The notes beneath the pieces were generated by a model. It was not told the origin of the DNA. It was given only the letters and a program-made list of their open reading frames with translations, and did not search any database. The position numbers and the translations under genes are program-made. A DNA stretch of 64,000 nucleotides from Chryseobacterium polytrichastri (lineage in GTDB: Bacteria > Bacteroidota > Bacteroidia > Flavobacteriales > Weeksellaceae). This document shows, in pieces, positions 32,435 to 40,158 of this stretch (position 1 is the stretch's first letter; every line of letters starts with the position of its first letter). The stretch spans positions 62,001 through 126,000 of the forward strand of contig NZ_FRAV01000001.1 of the NCBI RefSeq assembly GCF_900142445.1, given 5' to 3'.

Positions 32435-32863
32435 ATGAAGAAACTCTTTCTTTTATTCTATCTATTTACTGGCTCACTCGTTATTTCCGCTCAACAAAGA
32501 CAATCAGATAAACAACTGATCAGGAAAGTCCTTACAAACTATATCGAGGGAAGGAATAATGGAGATACAGCACGTTTGTCAAGTGCATTTCATCCTCAAG
32601 CAGATCTTCGCTCGCGCGATGAAAAAACCGGGAAGCTTATGATTTGGCCTATTGCCGATTATATCAACAGGTTTACTCCCGGAGCAAAAATTAACTGCAC
32701 TGGAAAAATTATTTCTATCAATATAGCAGGAAACGCGGCTCAGGCAAAAATTAAACTTTACTATCCTGATAAGACGTATGCAGACTATTTTAACCTGCTA
32801 AAGATCGATGAAAAATGGGTAATTGCCAGTAAGATATTTTCCATTTACCCAGCTCGTCAGTAG
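32435..32863 (+). CDS. Secreted NTF2-like (putative lumazine-binding) protein
   Basis: The 142-residue protein has a signal peptide (MKKLFLLFYLFTGSLVISAQ) and one NTF2-like domain: SDKQLIRKVLTNYIEGRNNGDTARLSSAFHPQADLRSRDEKTGKLMIWPIADYINRF, ending YFNLLKIDEKWVIASKIF. It is nearly the same as the first 140 residues of the next gene and stops just where that protein enters its DJ-1 domain. A 15-bp scar of the DJ-1 3' end lies downstream at 32899. It is best read as the truncated copy of a duplicated NTF2-DJ-1 gene. It may still be functional: the frame is clean and the domain complete. Confidence 0.85.
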   Translation: MKKLFLLFYLFTGSLVISAQQRQSDKQLIRKVLTNYIEGRNNGDTARLSSAFHPQADLRSRDEKTGKLMIWPIADYINRFTPGAKINCTGKIISINIAGNAAQAKIKLYYPDKTYADYFNLLKIDEKWVIASKIFSIYPARQ

Positions 32864-32898
32864 ATCTCATTTCCTTTTTTACTAATAGAATACACTCT

Positions 32899-32913
32899 AG
32901 AGGAGATGATTCG
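32899..32913 (+). pseudogene. Scar of a deleted DJ-1 3' end
   Basis: AGAGGAGATGATTCG is identical to 34098-34112, which encodes the EEMIR block near the C-terminus of the downstream DJ-1 domain. Its position between copy A and the promoter of copy B is where the 3' end of a full-length copy A would have been. Confidence 0.65.
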
Positions 32914-33036
32914 TCCTATTTTATAAATTGAAACTTCTGATGTTAATACTCAGGACCTCTTGGATTTTCTATTCCTGTAATTTTGGACTACTCCAATAAA
33001 GGAACAATTTTTTAACTCATTTTTAATTCAAAAACT

Positions 33037-34143
33037 ATGAAAAAACTCTTACTTTTCATTTACCTATTTACTTGTTCAATCCTTACTTTTGGTCAACAAG
33101 AGCAATCTGATACAGAACTTATCAGGATAGTCCTCACCAATTATATTGAAGGAAAAATTAACAGCGATACAGCCCGCTTATCAAGTGCCTTTCACGAAAA
33201 AGCAGATTTTCGGTATCGTGATCTAAAAAGTGGGAAGCTTGTCATTTGGCCCACTGCCGATTATGTTCGCTCATTCACACCGGGGAAAAAGAATAATTTT
33301 AAAGGCAAAATCATTTCCATTAATATTGCAGGAACTGCTGCTCAGGCAAAAGTGGATATCATGTATCCTAACGCGACCTATGCAGATTATATGAACCTGC
33401 TGAAAATAGATGGTAAATGGGCTATTGCCAATAAGGTACTCGGCCAACATGCCATTCGTAGAAAGGTATTGTTTATTACGACCAGTCATGAAAAATTGGG
33501 CAACAGTGGTGAAAAGACAGGGTATCATTTCGGAGAAGTAGCTCAGGCTTATAAACCTTTTTATGAAGCAGGCTATGATGTCGATTTTGCCAGTCCTAAA
33601 GGAGGTAAAACCTACCATTATGGGGCTGATATGAATAATGAAACAGATGCTTGGTTTATGCAGAATATTGAGGCTACTGATAAATTGTTTAATGCGCTAA
33701 GACTATCTGAAATCGTACCTGAAAAATATGATGCCGTTTATTTTGCGGGTGGTCACGGCGTAATGTGGGATTTGGCTAATCATACTACCAGTGAAATGAT
33801 TACAAGAAAGATCTATGAAAATAACGGAATAGTGGGTGCGGTATGTCACGGGCCTGCTGCGATAACGAATGTAAAACTTTCTAATGGCGAATTTTTAGTT
33901 CAAGGCAAAGTATTGACTTCATTTACCAATAAGGAAGAAAAATACATTAAACTGCATAAGATAGTGCCCTTTTTACTACAGGATGAACTAGAAAGAAAAG
34001 GCGGTGTATTTAAATCTGTTGACAATTGGCAGCCAAATGTGCAGGTAGATCAGCGTCTGGTTACAGGGCAAAATCCTGCTTCTACAGGAAAACTGGCAGA
34101 GGAGATGATTCGCCTTCTGGCAAGTAAATCTGATGTAAAATAA
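33037..34143 (+). CDS. Secreted fusion: NTF2-like domain + DJ-1/PfpI (Hsp31-like) domain
   Basis: The 368-residue protein has a signal peptide (residues 1-19), an NTF2-like domain (about 22-138) and a DJ-1/PfpI domain of the Hsp31-like class (about 142-362). In the latter, Glu167 (HFGEVAQAYKPF), the loop GGHG (238-241, VYFAGGHGVMWDL) and nucleophile Cys270-His271 (GAVCHGPAA) are all in place. Hsp31-like members act as holding chaperones, glyoxalases or deglycases, normally in the cytosol. An exported one joined to an NTF2 domain is uncommon. The activity is not proven by sequence. Confidence 0.88.
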   Translation: MKKLLLFIYLFTCSILTFGQQEQSDTELIRIVLTNYIEGKINSDTARLSSAFHEKADFRYRDLKSGKLVIWPTADYVRSFTPGKKNNFKGKIISINIAGTAAQAKVDIMYPNATYADYMNLLKIDGKWAIANKVLGQHAIRRKVLFITTSHEKLGNSGEKTGYHFGEVAQAYKPFYEAGYDVDFASPKGGKTYHYGADMNNETDAWFMQNIEATDKLFNALRLSEIVPEKYDAVYFAGGHGVMWDLANHTTSEMITRKIYENNGIVGAVCHGPAAITNVKLSNGEFLVQGKVLTSFTNKEEKYIKLHKIVPFLLQDELERKGGVFKSVDNWQPNVQVDQRLVTGQNPASTGKLAEEMIRLLASKSDVK

Positions 34144-34203
34144 AAATAATAAGCCTAAAATTCGTGAATTTTTCAAAATAACGTATCGAGTTTAAAATAA
34201 AAA

Positions 34204-34244
34204 TGCACAAAAAGTGCACAAATTAAATTAATATTATATATTTG
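34204..34244 (+). promoter_or_regulatory. Promoter with inverted repeat before a lipoprotein gene
   Basis: TATATTTG (34237-34244) is a perfect -7 element. TGCAC-AAAAA-GTGCA (34204-34218) lies just upstream, where a -33 box would be, and could be an operator. The 5' untranslated region is about 110 bases long. Confidence 0.55.
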
Positions 34245-34358
34245 CCAGATTCTTAAAGTATATAGATAAATATTTTAAGATATAAGAGGTAGAATAGTGG
34301 TTTTTCCATATTCACCATAAAATATCAGAATTTATTCCATATAACTATTATAAAAACT

Positions 34359-34733
34359 ATGAAGAAACTATTTTTACTCTTGTTTACCGCTTTTTTGTTT
34401 GTTGGTTGTAGCTCTGATGACGATACGATTTACGATTTTATCGGAACATGGTCTGGAACTTATGATGGAAGTGACAAAGGCGATTTTAATTTTGTGGTCG
34501 CTAGTGACGGAAAACTAACAGGGACGATGCATTCTACAGTAAAAAATGAAAATTATGTTATTTCAGGAAAGGTAACGGATGCAGGAGATATTACCGGAGT
34601 AGTAGGTTCACCTTCAGATGGTGACTTTCATGGGGCTTTAACAAGAGATAAAAAAGGAAGCGGAGGCTGGACGAATTCTGTGCCTACCCCTTCAAGATCT
34701 GGAACTTGGTCTGGAGAAAAGAATAAGCAATAA
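34359..34733 (+). CDS. Lipoprotein of unknown function, probably surface-exposed
   Basis: The 124-residue protein has a lipoprotein signal (MKKLFLLLFTAFLFVGC) with the mature end CSSDDDTIYDF. Ser followed by three acidic residues after the lipid cysteine fits the export signal that sends lipoproteins to the cell surface in flavobacteria. The body is a beta-rich, Gly/Thr/Ser-rich domain (FIGTWSGTYDGSDKGDFNF... GTWSGEKN), resembling lipocalin-like or avidin-like small barrels in which GTWSG repeats open and close the barrel. I do not recognise a named family. Confidence 0.75.
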   Translation: MKKLFLLLFTAFLFVGCSSDDDTIYDFIGTWSGTYDGSDKGDFNFVVASDGKLTGTMHSTVKNENYVISGKVTDAGDITGVVGSPSDGDFHGALTRDKKGSGGWTNSVPTPSRSGTWSGEKNKQ

Positions 34734-34752
34734 GATTATTATTACAATATAC

Positions 34753-34782
34753 AAAAAGACTATTCGCTTGGATAGTCTTTTT
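34753..34782. terminator. Bidirectional terminator
   Basis: The hairpin GACTATTC / GGATAGTC with A-run and T-run flanks lies between converging genes. Confidence 0.85.
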
Positions 34783-34811
34783 TTTTGTTTTAAATCTGTA
34801 AAAGTGATTTC

Positions 34812-35471
34812 CTAATCTAATTCATTTACAAACCCCATATTCAAAATTTCTTCCTTCTTTTTTGCAATCATTAAATAAAGAATCACATCCTCTTCCAGAA
34901 AATGTTTTCCAAAAGATATTTTTTTCTGGTGTTCTAATAAAATGGCTTCTTCAAAAGATTCTGTTGTATAGTTTTCACAATCCACTTTTATAGTCAGCAT
35001 TACCACTTCATCACAGGGTAATTGATTTTCAATAGAAAGGTTATTTTCTGCCGAATCTAAAGAAATTGAAGCCCTGTTTTCAAAATTAGGTTTTATGCCA
35101 AATTGAAATTTTCTGAGGAGAAGTTTTCCTTTTTTTGTAATCATTCCTTTGGCAACATTTCTTTTTCCTCTTTCTGAAATGAGGTCTAAATCTTTAATCT
35201 CTGTCATCAATTTGGCAAATTTCTGATAGAGTAGAGGATCTTCAGCCTTTTTAATATAGGGCTCTAAAGCCTGTCTTATAATCTTTCCAACTTTTGAACA
35301 ATGGCCGAATTCGGAGCTGTTTTGTCGCACTTTTTCATAAGCAGGACTTTTCTTAAAAGCCGTTTTATTGAACCCGCTTTTCTTTCGAACAACATTTTTG
35401 CCATTCAAAGTATAAAAAACGAGGTCGCCAACAGCACCTTTAATTTTAATTAGACTTTCATAGGTTGCCAT
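34812..35471 (-). CDS. Conserved protein of unknown function
   Basis: The start is put at the ATG at 35471 (MATYESLIKIKGAVGDLVFYTLNGKNVVRKKS). The upstream frame only adds a TTG start and runs into the -7 element at 35487. The 219-residue protein has a very basic N-terminal third (about residues 10-65) with aromatic and Lys/Arg alternation, a helical middle, and a beta-rich acidic C-terminal half. There is no signal peptide or membrane span. The N-terminal block 'KG.vGdLVFY..NGKnvVRkK' looks like a conserved flavobacterial family, but I cannot name it. Confidence 0.7.
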   Translation of the reverse strand: MATYESLIKIKGAVGDLVFYTLNGKNVVRKKSGFNKTAFKKSPAYEKVRQNSSEFGHCSKVGKIIRQALEPYIKKAEDPLLYQKFAKLMTEIKDLDLISERGKRNVAKGMITKKGKLLLRKFQFGIKPNFENRASISLDSAENNLSIENQLPCDEVVMLTIKVDCENYTTESFEEAILLEHQKKISFGKHFLEEDVILYLMIAKKKEEILNMGFVNELD

Positions 35472-35486
35472 ATCCAAAATTGAATT

Positions 35487-35494
35487 CAAATATA
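35487..35494 (-). promoter_or_regulatory. -7 element of the unknown gene
   Basis: On the minus strand TATATTTG (35494-35487) lies 15 bp before the ATG at 35471. Confidence 0.6.
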
Positions 35495-35578
35495 ATGATA
35501 ATTAGTTGAATATCAAATTTTAACATATATTTAGTATATAGTTCTAGTATAGTTTAAACATAATTTAAATATAAAATG

Positions 35579-35586
35579 TATATTTG
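35579..35586 (+). promoter_or_regulatory. -7 element of the NlpC/P60 gene
   Basis: TATATTTG lies 30 bp upstream of the ATG at 35617, divergent from the previous promoter. Confidence 0.6.
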
Positions 35587-35616
35587 TAAATAATTAGCTA
35601 CAGTGTTAAAAATCAG

Positions 35617-36195
35617 ATGAATATGAAAATGGGATTATTTAAAGACAACTTACAAATAAAGCAGCTATCTGTTTTACTGATTGCATCTTCACTTATTATT
35701 TCTTGCGGAAGTTCAAAAAGTGTTGCGAGTAAAAGAAACACAAGCAATAAAACAATTGCTAAATCTGAAAACATCAGAAAGTTAGATTCCAAGTTCGACG
35801 GAAAAGTCCCTAAATCCATCAATAGTGTTTTGAAAGATGCTGAAAAGTATATGGGAACACCTTATAAATTTGGAGGCAATACTTCTTCAGGATTTGATTG
35901 TTCAGGCTTTACTGTAAAAGTTTTTGAAGAAAATGATTTTAACCTGCCGCGTAGATCCTCCGATCAGGCAGAAGCAGGTCAAAAAATAGATATCACTGAG
36001 GTAAAACCGGGAGATCTTCTGTTTTTCGCTACAGCTGGAGGAAGCAGGGTTTCACATGTAGGAATTGTTCATGATATCAGTACAGATGGGGAAGTGAAAT
36101 TTATTCATGCCTCCACTTCAAAAGGTGTTATCATTTCTTCATTGAATGAAAAATACTGGAATAAAGCATACCTGCACGCACAAAGAGTTTTGTGA
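35617..36195 (+). CDS. NlpC/P60 (C40) peptidoglycan peptidase, lipoprotein
   Basis: This is a cell-wall endopeptidase anchored by lipid. The 192-residue protein has a lipobox (LIASSLIISC, Cys30) and a Ser/Lys linker. The NlpC/P60 domain covers about residues 70-190, with catalytic Cys95 (SGFDCSGFT), His147 (RVSHVGIV) and the third polar residue His164 (KFIHAS). Length and motifs are standard for short Spr-type enzymes. Three in-frame ATGs lie within the first five codons, so the exact start is uncertain by a few residues. Confidence 0.92.
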   Translation: MNMKMGLFKDNLQIKQLSVLLIASSLIISCGSSKSVASKRNTSNKTIAKSENIRKLDSKFDGKVPKSINSVLKDAEKYMGTPYKFGGNTSSGFDCSGFTVKVFEENDFNLPRRSSDQAEAGQKIDITEVKPGDLLFFATAGGSRVSHVGIVHDISTDGEVKFIHASTSKGVIISSLNEKYWNKAYLHAQRVL

Positions 36196-36226
36196 AAAGT
36201 ATCAATTGCAGAAGAAAATAACGAAG

Positions 36227-36553
36227 ATGAAAAATAAAACTTTTGCTTTCATTAAAACTGATAAGAAATTTGTTAAACTTTTCTTTGATGATATCACGGC
36301 TATAAAAGGACTAGGGAACTACGTTGAAATTTACACAACTTCTGATAAAAAATACATTTACTATAAAACGCTTAAGGACTTAATTGAAAGTCTTCCGGAT
36401 GAATTCATGCGAATTCATAATTCTTATATCGTCAATTTAACAAACATTCACTCATTCGAAGACAACCATATCATATGTAAGGATTTAAAATTAACGGTCG
36501 CTAAAAGTTATCGGGAATGTTTAATGAATACTTTGCAGAAGATGATGTTGTAA
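36227..36553 (+). CDS. Stand-alone LytTR DNA-binding protein
   Basis: The ATG at 36227 gives a 108-residue protein; the longer open frame overlaps the previous gene and encodes no family residues. Almost the whole protein is a LytTR domain: FIKTDKKFVKLFFDDITAIKGLGNYVEIYTTSDKKYIYYKTLKDLIESLPDEFMRIHNSYIVNLTNI. Most LytTR proteins are response regulators with a receiver domain or carry a membrane part; here there is neither. It lies 31 bp after the NlpC/P60 gene and may be cotranscribed with it. Confidence 0.9.
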   Translation: MKNKTFAFIKTDKKFVKLFFDDITAIKGLGNYVEIYTTSDKKYIYYKTLKDLIESLPDEFMRIHNSYIVNLTNIHSFEDNHIICKDLKLTVAKSYRECLMNTLQKMML

Positions 36554-36636
36554 TCCATCTACATTAGTAATTAGGCTAACGGAATAATATTTTCTGCAGA
36601 CCGAATAATAATATTTTCTGATATTTATATTCACTT

Positions 36637-36644
36637 TAGTTTTG
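36637..36644 (+). promoter_or_regulatory. -7 element of the DUF2255 gene
   Basis: TAGTTTTG lies 17 bp upstream of the ATG at 36662. Confidence 0.5.
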
Positions 36645-36661
36645 TTAAAAATTAAAGCAAA

Positions 36662-37036
36662 ATGAATAAAAAAAAAGCCTTAGATTATATTCAAACTCAT
36701 AATCTGATAGGAATAAAAGCTGGTGCAGATCGCTCTTCTTTTTTAGAAATTTGGATGGTTGTAATTAATGATCGAATTTTTGCAAGGTCTTGGGGATTAG
36801 CTGAAAAAAGCTGGTACAATAGTTTTCTACAAAATCCAAAAGGCCAGATACAGTGTGGCAATCTTATTCTTAATATCAACACTAGAGTTCCGACAGATAA
36901 TGATGCACTTACAGATGCTATTAATAATGCCTATCTAACGAAATACAATTCCGAGCACAATATGGAGTACGCCAAAGGAATAATCCAAACGAAACATATT
37001 GAAAAAACAATGGAGTTCATTATTGATGAATCATGA
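36662..37036 (+). CDS. DUF2255-type protein
   Basis: The 124-residue cytosolic protein contains IKAGADRSSFLEIWMVVINDRIFARSWGLAEKSWYNSFLQNPKGQIQCGN (about residues 18-67). This matches the DUF2255 pattern, a split-barrel-like fold related to flavin-reductase-type domains. There is no signal peptide. No neighbour is functionally linked; dapD follows after 170 bp that hold no recognisable element. Function unknown. Confidence 0.78.
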   Translation: MNKKKALDYIQTHNLIGIKAGADRSSFLEIWMVVINDRIFARSWGLAEKSWYNSFLQNPKGQIQCGNLILNINTRVPTDNDALTDAINNAYLTKYNSEHNMEYAKGIIQTKHIEKTMEFIIDES

Positions 37037-37205
37037 TACATCTTTCGCGAGGTGTCTATATTAAGATAATTTAATGATAAACTTCAGAGCTTTCTCGTAG
37101 AATTCAACTTGTATACTATAACAATCTTTTGTATTTTTATCGACTCAAATAACGGGCACGTAAGGTTGTGTTGGTTATTAAGAAAAAATAATTTAAAACA
37201 GAAAT

Positions 37206-38018
37206 ATGTCGTTACAACAAACAATTGAAAACATTTGGGACAATAGAGATTTACTACAAAATGGAGACAGTAAAAAGGCAATAAGAGAAGTAGTTTCTTT
37301 ATTAGATTCTGGAGAACTTCGTGTTGCTGAACCTACAGAAAACGGATGGCAGGTAAATGAATGGGTAAAAAAAGCTGTAGTAATGTATTTCCCAATTCAG
37401 ACAATGGAAACTATTGAGGTAGGTCCGTTTGAATTTCATGACAAAATTCCTTTGAAGAGAAATTATGCTGAAAAAGGAGTGAGAGTTGTACCTCATGCAA
37501 TTGCAAGAGAAGGTTCTTACATTGCTCCAGGAGTAATTTTGATGCCTTCTTATGTAAATATTGGAGCGTATGTAGATTCAGGAACAATGGTTGATACTTG
37601 GGCTACGGTAGGAAGTTGCGCACAGATTGGTAAAAACGTTCACTTAAGCGGTGGTGTTGGAATCGGTGGTGTTTTAGAACCTCTTCAAGCGGCACCGGTA
37701 ATCATTGAAGATGATTGTTTCATCGGATCAAGATGTATCGTTGTAGAAGGAGTTCACGTGGAAAGAGAAGCGGTTTTAGGAGCGAATGTTGTTTTAACTG
37801 CATCTACAAAAATTATTGATGTAACAGGTCCTGAACCTATTGAAATCAAGGGAAGAGTTCCTGCACGTTCAGTAGTAATTCCTGGAAGTTATACAAGACA
37901 ATATCCGGCTGGAGAATATCAGGTTCCTTGTGCTTTGATCATTGGTCAGAGAAAAGAATCTACAGATAAAAAAACGTCTCTTAATGATGCGTTGAGAGAG
38001 AATAATGTAGCGGTTTAA
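37206..38018 (+). CDS. dapD: 2,3,4,5-tetrahydropyridine-2,6-dicarboxylate N-succinyltransferase
   Basis: DapD adds succinyl to tetrahydrodipicolinate in the succinylase branch of lysine and diaminopimelate synthesis. The 270-residue protein has the helical N-terminal domain (about 1-95). The left-handed beta helix of hexapeptide repeats follows: GSYIAPGVILMPSYVNIGAYVDSGTMVDTWATVGSCAQIGKNVHLSGGVGIGG. The C-terminal part ends ARSVVIPGSYTRQYPAGEY. All are family signatures. It precedes a glycosyltransferase cluster on the same strand by 31 bp, with no terminator. Confidence 0.96.
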   Translation: MSLQQTIENIWDNRDLLQNGDSKKAIREVVSLLDSGELRVAEPTENGWQVNEWVKKAVVMYFPIQTMETIEVGPFEFHDKIPLKRNYAEKGVRVVPHAIAREGSYIAPGVILMPSYVNIGAYVDSGTMVDTWATVGSCAQIGKNVHLSGGVGIGGVLEPLQAAPVIIEDDCFIGSRCIVVEGVHVEREAVLGANVVLTASTKIIDVTGPEPIEIKGRVPARSVVIPGSYTRQYPAGEYQVPCALIIGQRKESTDKKTSLNDALRENNVAV

Positions 38019-38049
38019 GATTAATTCTTTACACTAATACCACGCAATT

Positions 38050-39219
38050 TTGAAAGAAAAATTTCTTAAGATACTATTAAACCCTAAATATATATTTGGG
38101 GTTTATCTTATTATATCGGTTGTTACCGCAATTTCTAAATACTTGAGAGGTGATTATGCAATCAATAATTATCTGATTTTTAAGAATGTATTTTTTAATA
38201 CACTTCATAAAAAAAATCTTTATCTACAATATTTAGATCTTTATCAGGATTCCAATCATTACGGAATTTTTTTTAGTGCGTTAATAGCACCATTTGCTTT
38301 AATGCCGGATTGGATTGGGATTTGTCTTTGGAATGTAGCCAATACAGCCATTTTCCTATATGCTATTCATAAGTTACCACTGTCTGATCCTAAAAAGGCT
38401 TTATTTGCTTTATTATGTTTACAGGAATATATCACTTCATCTCTTTATTTTCAGTTCAACATAGCCTTAGTAGCTCTTTTAATATTGGCAGCTATCTATG
38501 TATATGAAAATAAAGAAGTAAAATCTGTAACAGCAACCTTAGTAGGAGTATTTGTAAAAGTATACGGAATTGTTGGGCTTGCTCAGTTTTTCTTTGTGAA
38601 AAATAAATTCAAATATATTCTTTCAGGTCTTATCGTTGCTGTACTTTTTTTTGCCATACCTATGCTATTTTCAAGTCCGGCATTTGTCATTCAGAGTTAT
38701 GCAGATTGGTTCCAGTCCTTATCAGAGAAAAACGGACAGAATCAAGGTTTAACTTCTTATCAGGATATTTCTTTAATGGGAGTTGTGAGAAGAATTGCAG
38801 GAGATGCTGATATCTCAAATCTATATTTTTTAGGATTTGGAATCCCTATATTTTTATTACCTTATATAAGAATTAAACAATATAAGAACTATGCATTTCA
38901 GTTAATGATATTGGCTTCTACATTGCTGTTTCTTGTATTATTCAGTTCCAGCTCAGAATCTCCTACGTATATTATTGCAGTTGCAGGAGTGATGATTTGG
39001 TTTTTTATTCAGAAAGAGAGGTCTTCTTTAGCAATAGGATTACTCATTTTTGTAATTCTTTTGACTTGTTTTTCGACTTCAGATTTATTCCCGAAATACG
39101 TTAAAGAACATTTCATACATAAATATTCTTTAAAAGCTGTACCTTGCATTGTCGTTTGGTTTAGGGTTATTTATGAGCTTTTAACCAAAGATTTTGAAAA
39201 AAATTATAGTCTCAATTAA
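38050..39219 (+). CDS. GT87-like polyprenol-phosphate-sugar-dependent glycosyltransferase
   Basis: The 389-residue membrane protein starts at a TTG and has about ten hydrophobic spans. Its pattern (LDLYQDSNHYGIFFSALIAPFALMPDWIGICLWNVANTAIF, with the Y.YPP-like position replaced by HYGIFFSALIAPFALMP) resembles the GT-C/DUF2029 family GT87, which uses lipid-linked sugars. The next gene probably makes such a donor. The stop is six bases before that gene. Family assignment is by topology and pattern, so moderate. Confidence 0.75.
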   Translation: MKEKFLKILLNPKYIFGVYLIISVVTAISKYLRGDYAINNYLIFKNVFFNTLHKKNLYLQYLDLYQDSNHYGIFFSALIAPFALMPDWIGICLWNVANTAIFLYAIHKLPLSDPKKALFALLCLQEYITSSLYFQFNIALVALLILAAIYVYENKEVKSVTATLVGVFVKVYGIVGLAQFFFVKNKFKYILSGLIVAVLFFAIPMLFSSPAFVIQSYADWFQSLSEKNGQNQGLTSYQDISLMGVVRRIAGDADISNLYFLGFGIPIFLLPYIRIKQYKNYAFQLMILASTLLFLVLFSSSSESPTYIIAVAGVMIWFFIQKERSSLAIGLLIFVILLTCFSTSDLFPKYVKEHFIHKYSLKAVPCIVVWFRVIYELLTKDFEKNYSLN

Positions 39220-39225
39220 TTATTT

Positions 39226-40158
39226 ATGAAGAAGATTTCTATCGTGATTCCCGCTTATAACGAAGAAGGAAATGTTGCCATGATCCATCAGAAAATCAAA
39301 GAGGTTTTTGAAGGGTTAAGCAATTATGATTTTGAAATTATATTCGTTAATGATGGCAGTAGAGACAATACGCAGCAAAAATTAGAACAACTTTCTCAGG
39401 AGTTTAGCGAAGTTAAGTTTATTGAGTTTTCAAGAAATTTTGGACACCAGCCGGCTGTAAAAGCAGGAATGGATAATGCTTATGGAAACGCTGTCATTTC
39501 AATGGATGGCGATCTGCAGCATCCGCCTGAACTGATTCCGGATATGATTAAAAAATGGGAAGAAGGCAATGATATTGTTTTTACCATCAGAACGTATCCA
39601 AAAGAAATTTCTTTATTTAAAAGAAAAACGTCAGACTTTTTCTATAAACTTTTATCAAGCCTTTCTGATGTAAACCTTACAAAAGGAGGTGGTTCAGACT
39701 TTAGATTAATGGATGCCAATGCGGTAGAAGTGATGCGAGGTTTCAATGAAGATGACCTTTTTCTGAGAGGATTAACAAGTTGGATGGGTTTCAAGCAAAC
39801 AGGAATCGAATTTACAGCGTGTGAAAGATTATCCGGAGAAAGCAGCTATAACCTAAAGAAAATGATCACTTTTGCTTTTACAGGAATTACAGCTTTCAGT
39901 GTAAAACCGTTGTCAATTGCGGCTTATCTCGGGTTTATATTCTCTGCATTTTCAGTGGTTGGATATGGCTTGTATGTCTTGTATGCATTCATTGCTAAAA
40001 CAGAGATCTCGGGTTGGGCATCTTTAATTATGACCATCGTTTTCTTTGGTGGATTACAATTAATTATCTTGGGAATAATCGGAATTTATTTAGGTAAGAT
40101 CTTTAAAGAAGTAAAGCAAAGACCTAATTATATTATAAAAAATAAAAATTTTCAATAA
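39226..40158 (+). CDS. Polyprenyl-phosphate glycosyltransferase (GT2, DPM1/GtrB type)
   Basis: This enzyme links a sugar to undecaprenyl phosphate. The 310-residue protein has the GT2 domain (about 1-230): ISIVIPAYNEEGN, FVNDGSRDNT, SRNFGHQPAVKAGMDNAYG and the DxD-like ISMDGDLQHPPELIP. Two C-terminal spans follow (about 235-260 and 268-295), the GtrB/DPM layout. Its product would be the donor for GT-C enzymes such as its upstream neighbour. The stop codon overlaps the next start (TAATG). Confidence 0.92.
   Translation: MKKISIVIPAYNEEGNVAMIHQKIKEVFEGLSNYDFEIIFVNDGSRDNTQQKLEQLSQEFSEVKFIEFSRNFGHQPAVKAGMDNAYGNAVISMDGDLQHPPELIPDMIKKWEEGNDIVFTIRTYPKEISLFKRKTSDFFYKLLSSLSDVNLTKGGGSDFRLMDANAVEVMRGFNEDDLFLRGLTSWMGFKQTGIEFTACERLSGESSYNLKKMITFAFTGITAFSVKPLSIAAYLGFIFSAFSVVGYGLYVLYAFIAKTEISGWASLIMTIVFFGGLQLIILGIIGIYLGKIFKEVKQRPNYIIKNKNFQ

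Larger units (their letters stand above)
32311..33455 (+). repeat. Tandem duplication of promoter plus NTF2 coding region
   Basis: Copy A (about 32311-32863) and copy B (about 32912-33455) align at an offset of about 600 bp. They share TTTTATAAATTGAAAC, the -7 elements TAGTTTTG (32377-32384) and TAATTTTG (32978-32985), the 'TTTAACTCATTTT' before the ATG, and the whole NTF2 domain. Confidence 0.88.

Noticed and set aside
37037..37205. Lysine riboswitch before dapD
   Set aside because: The 170 bp show no conserved lysine-riboswitch core or matching stems that I could draw.
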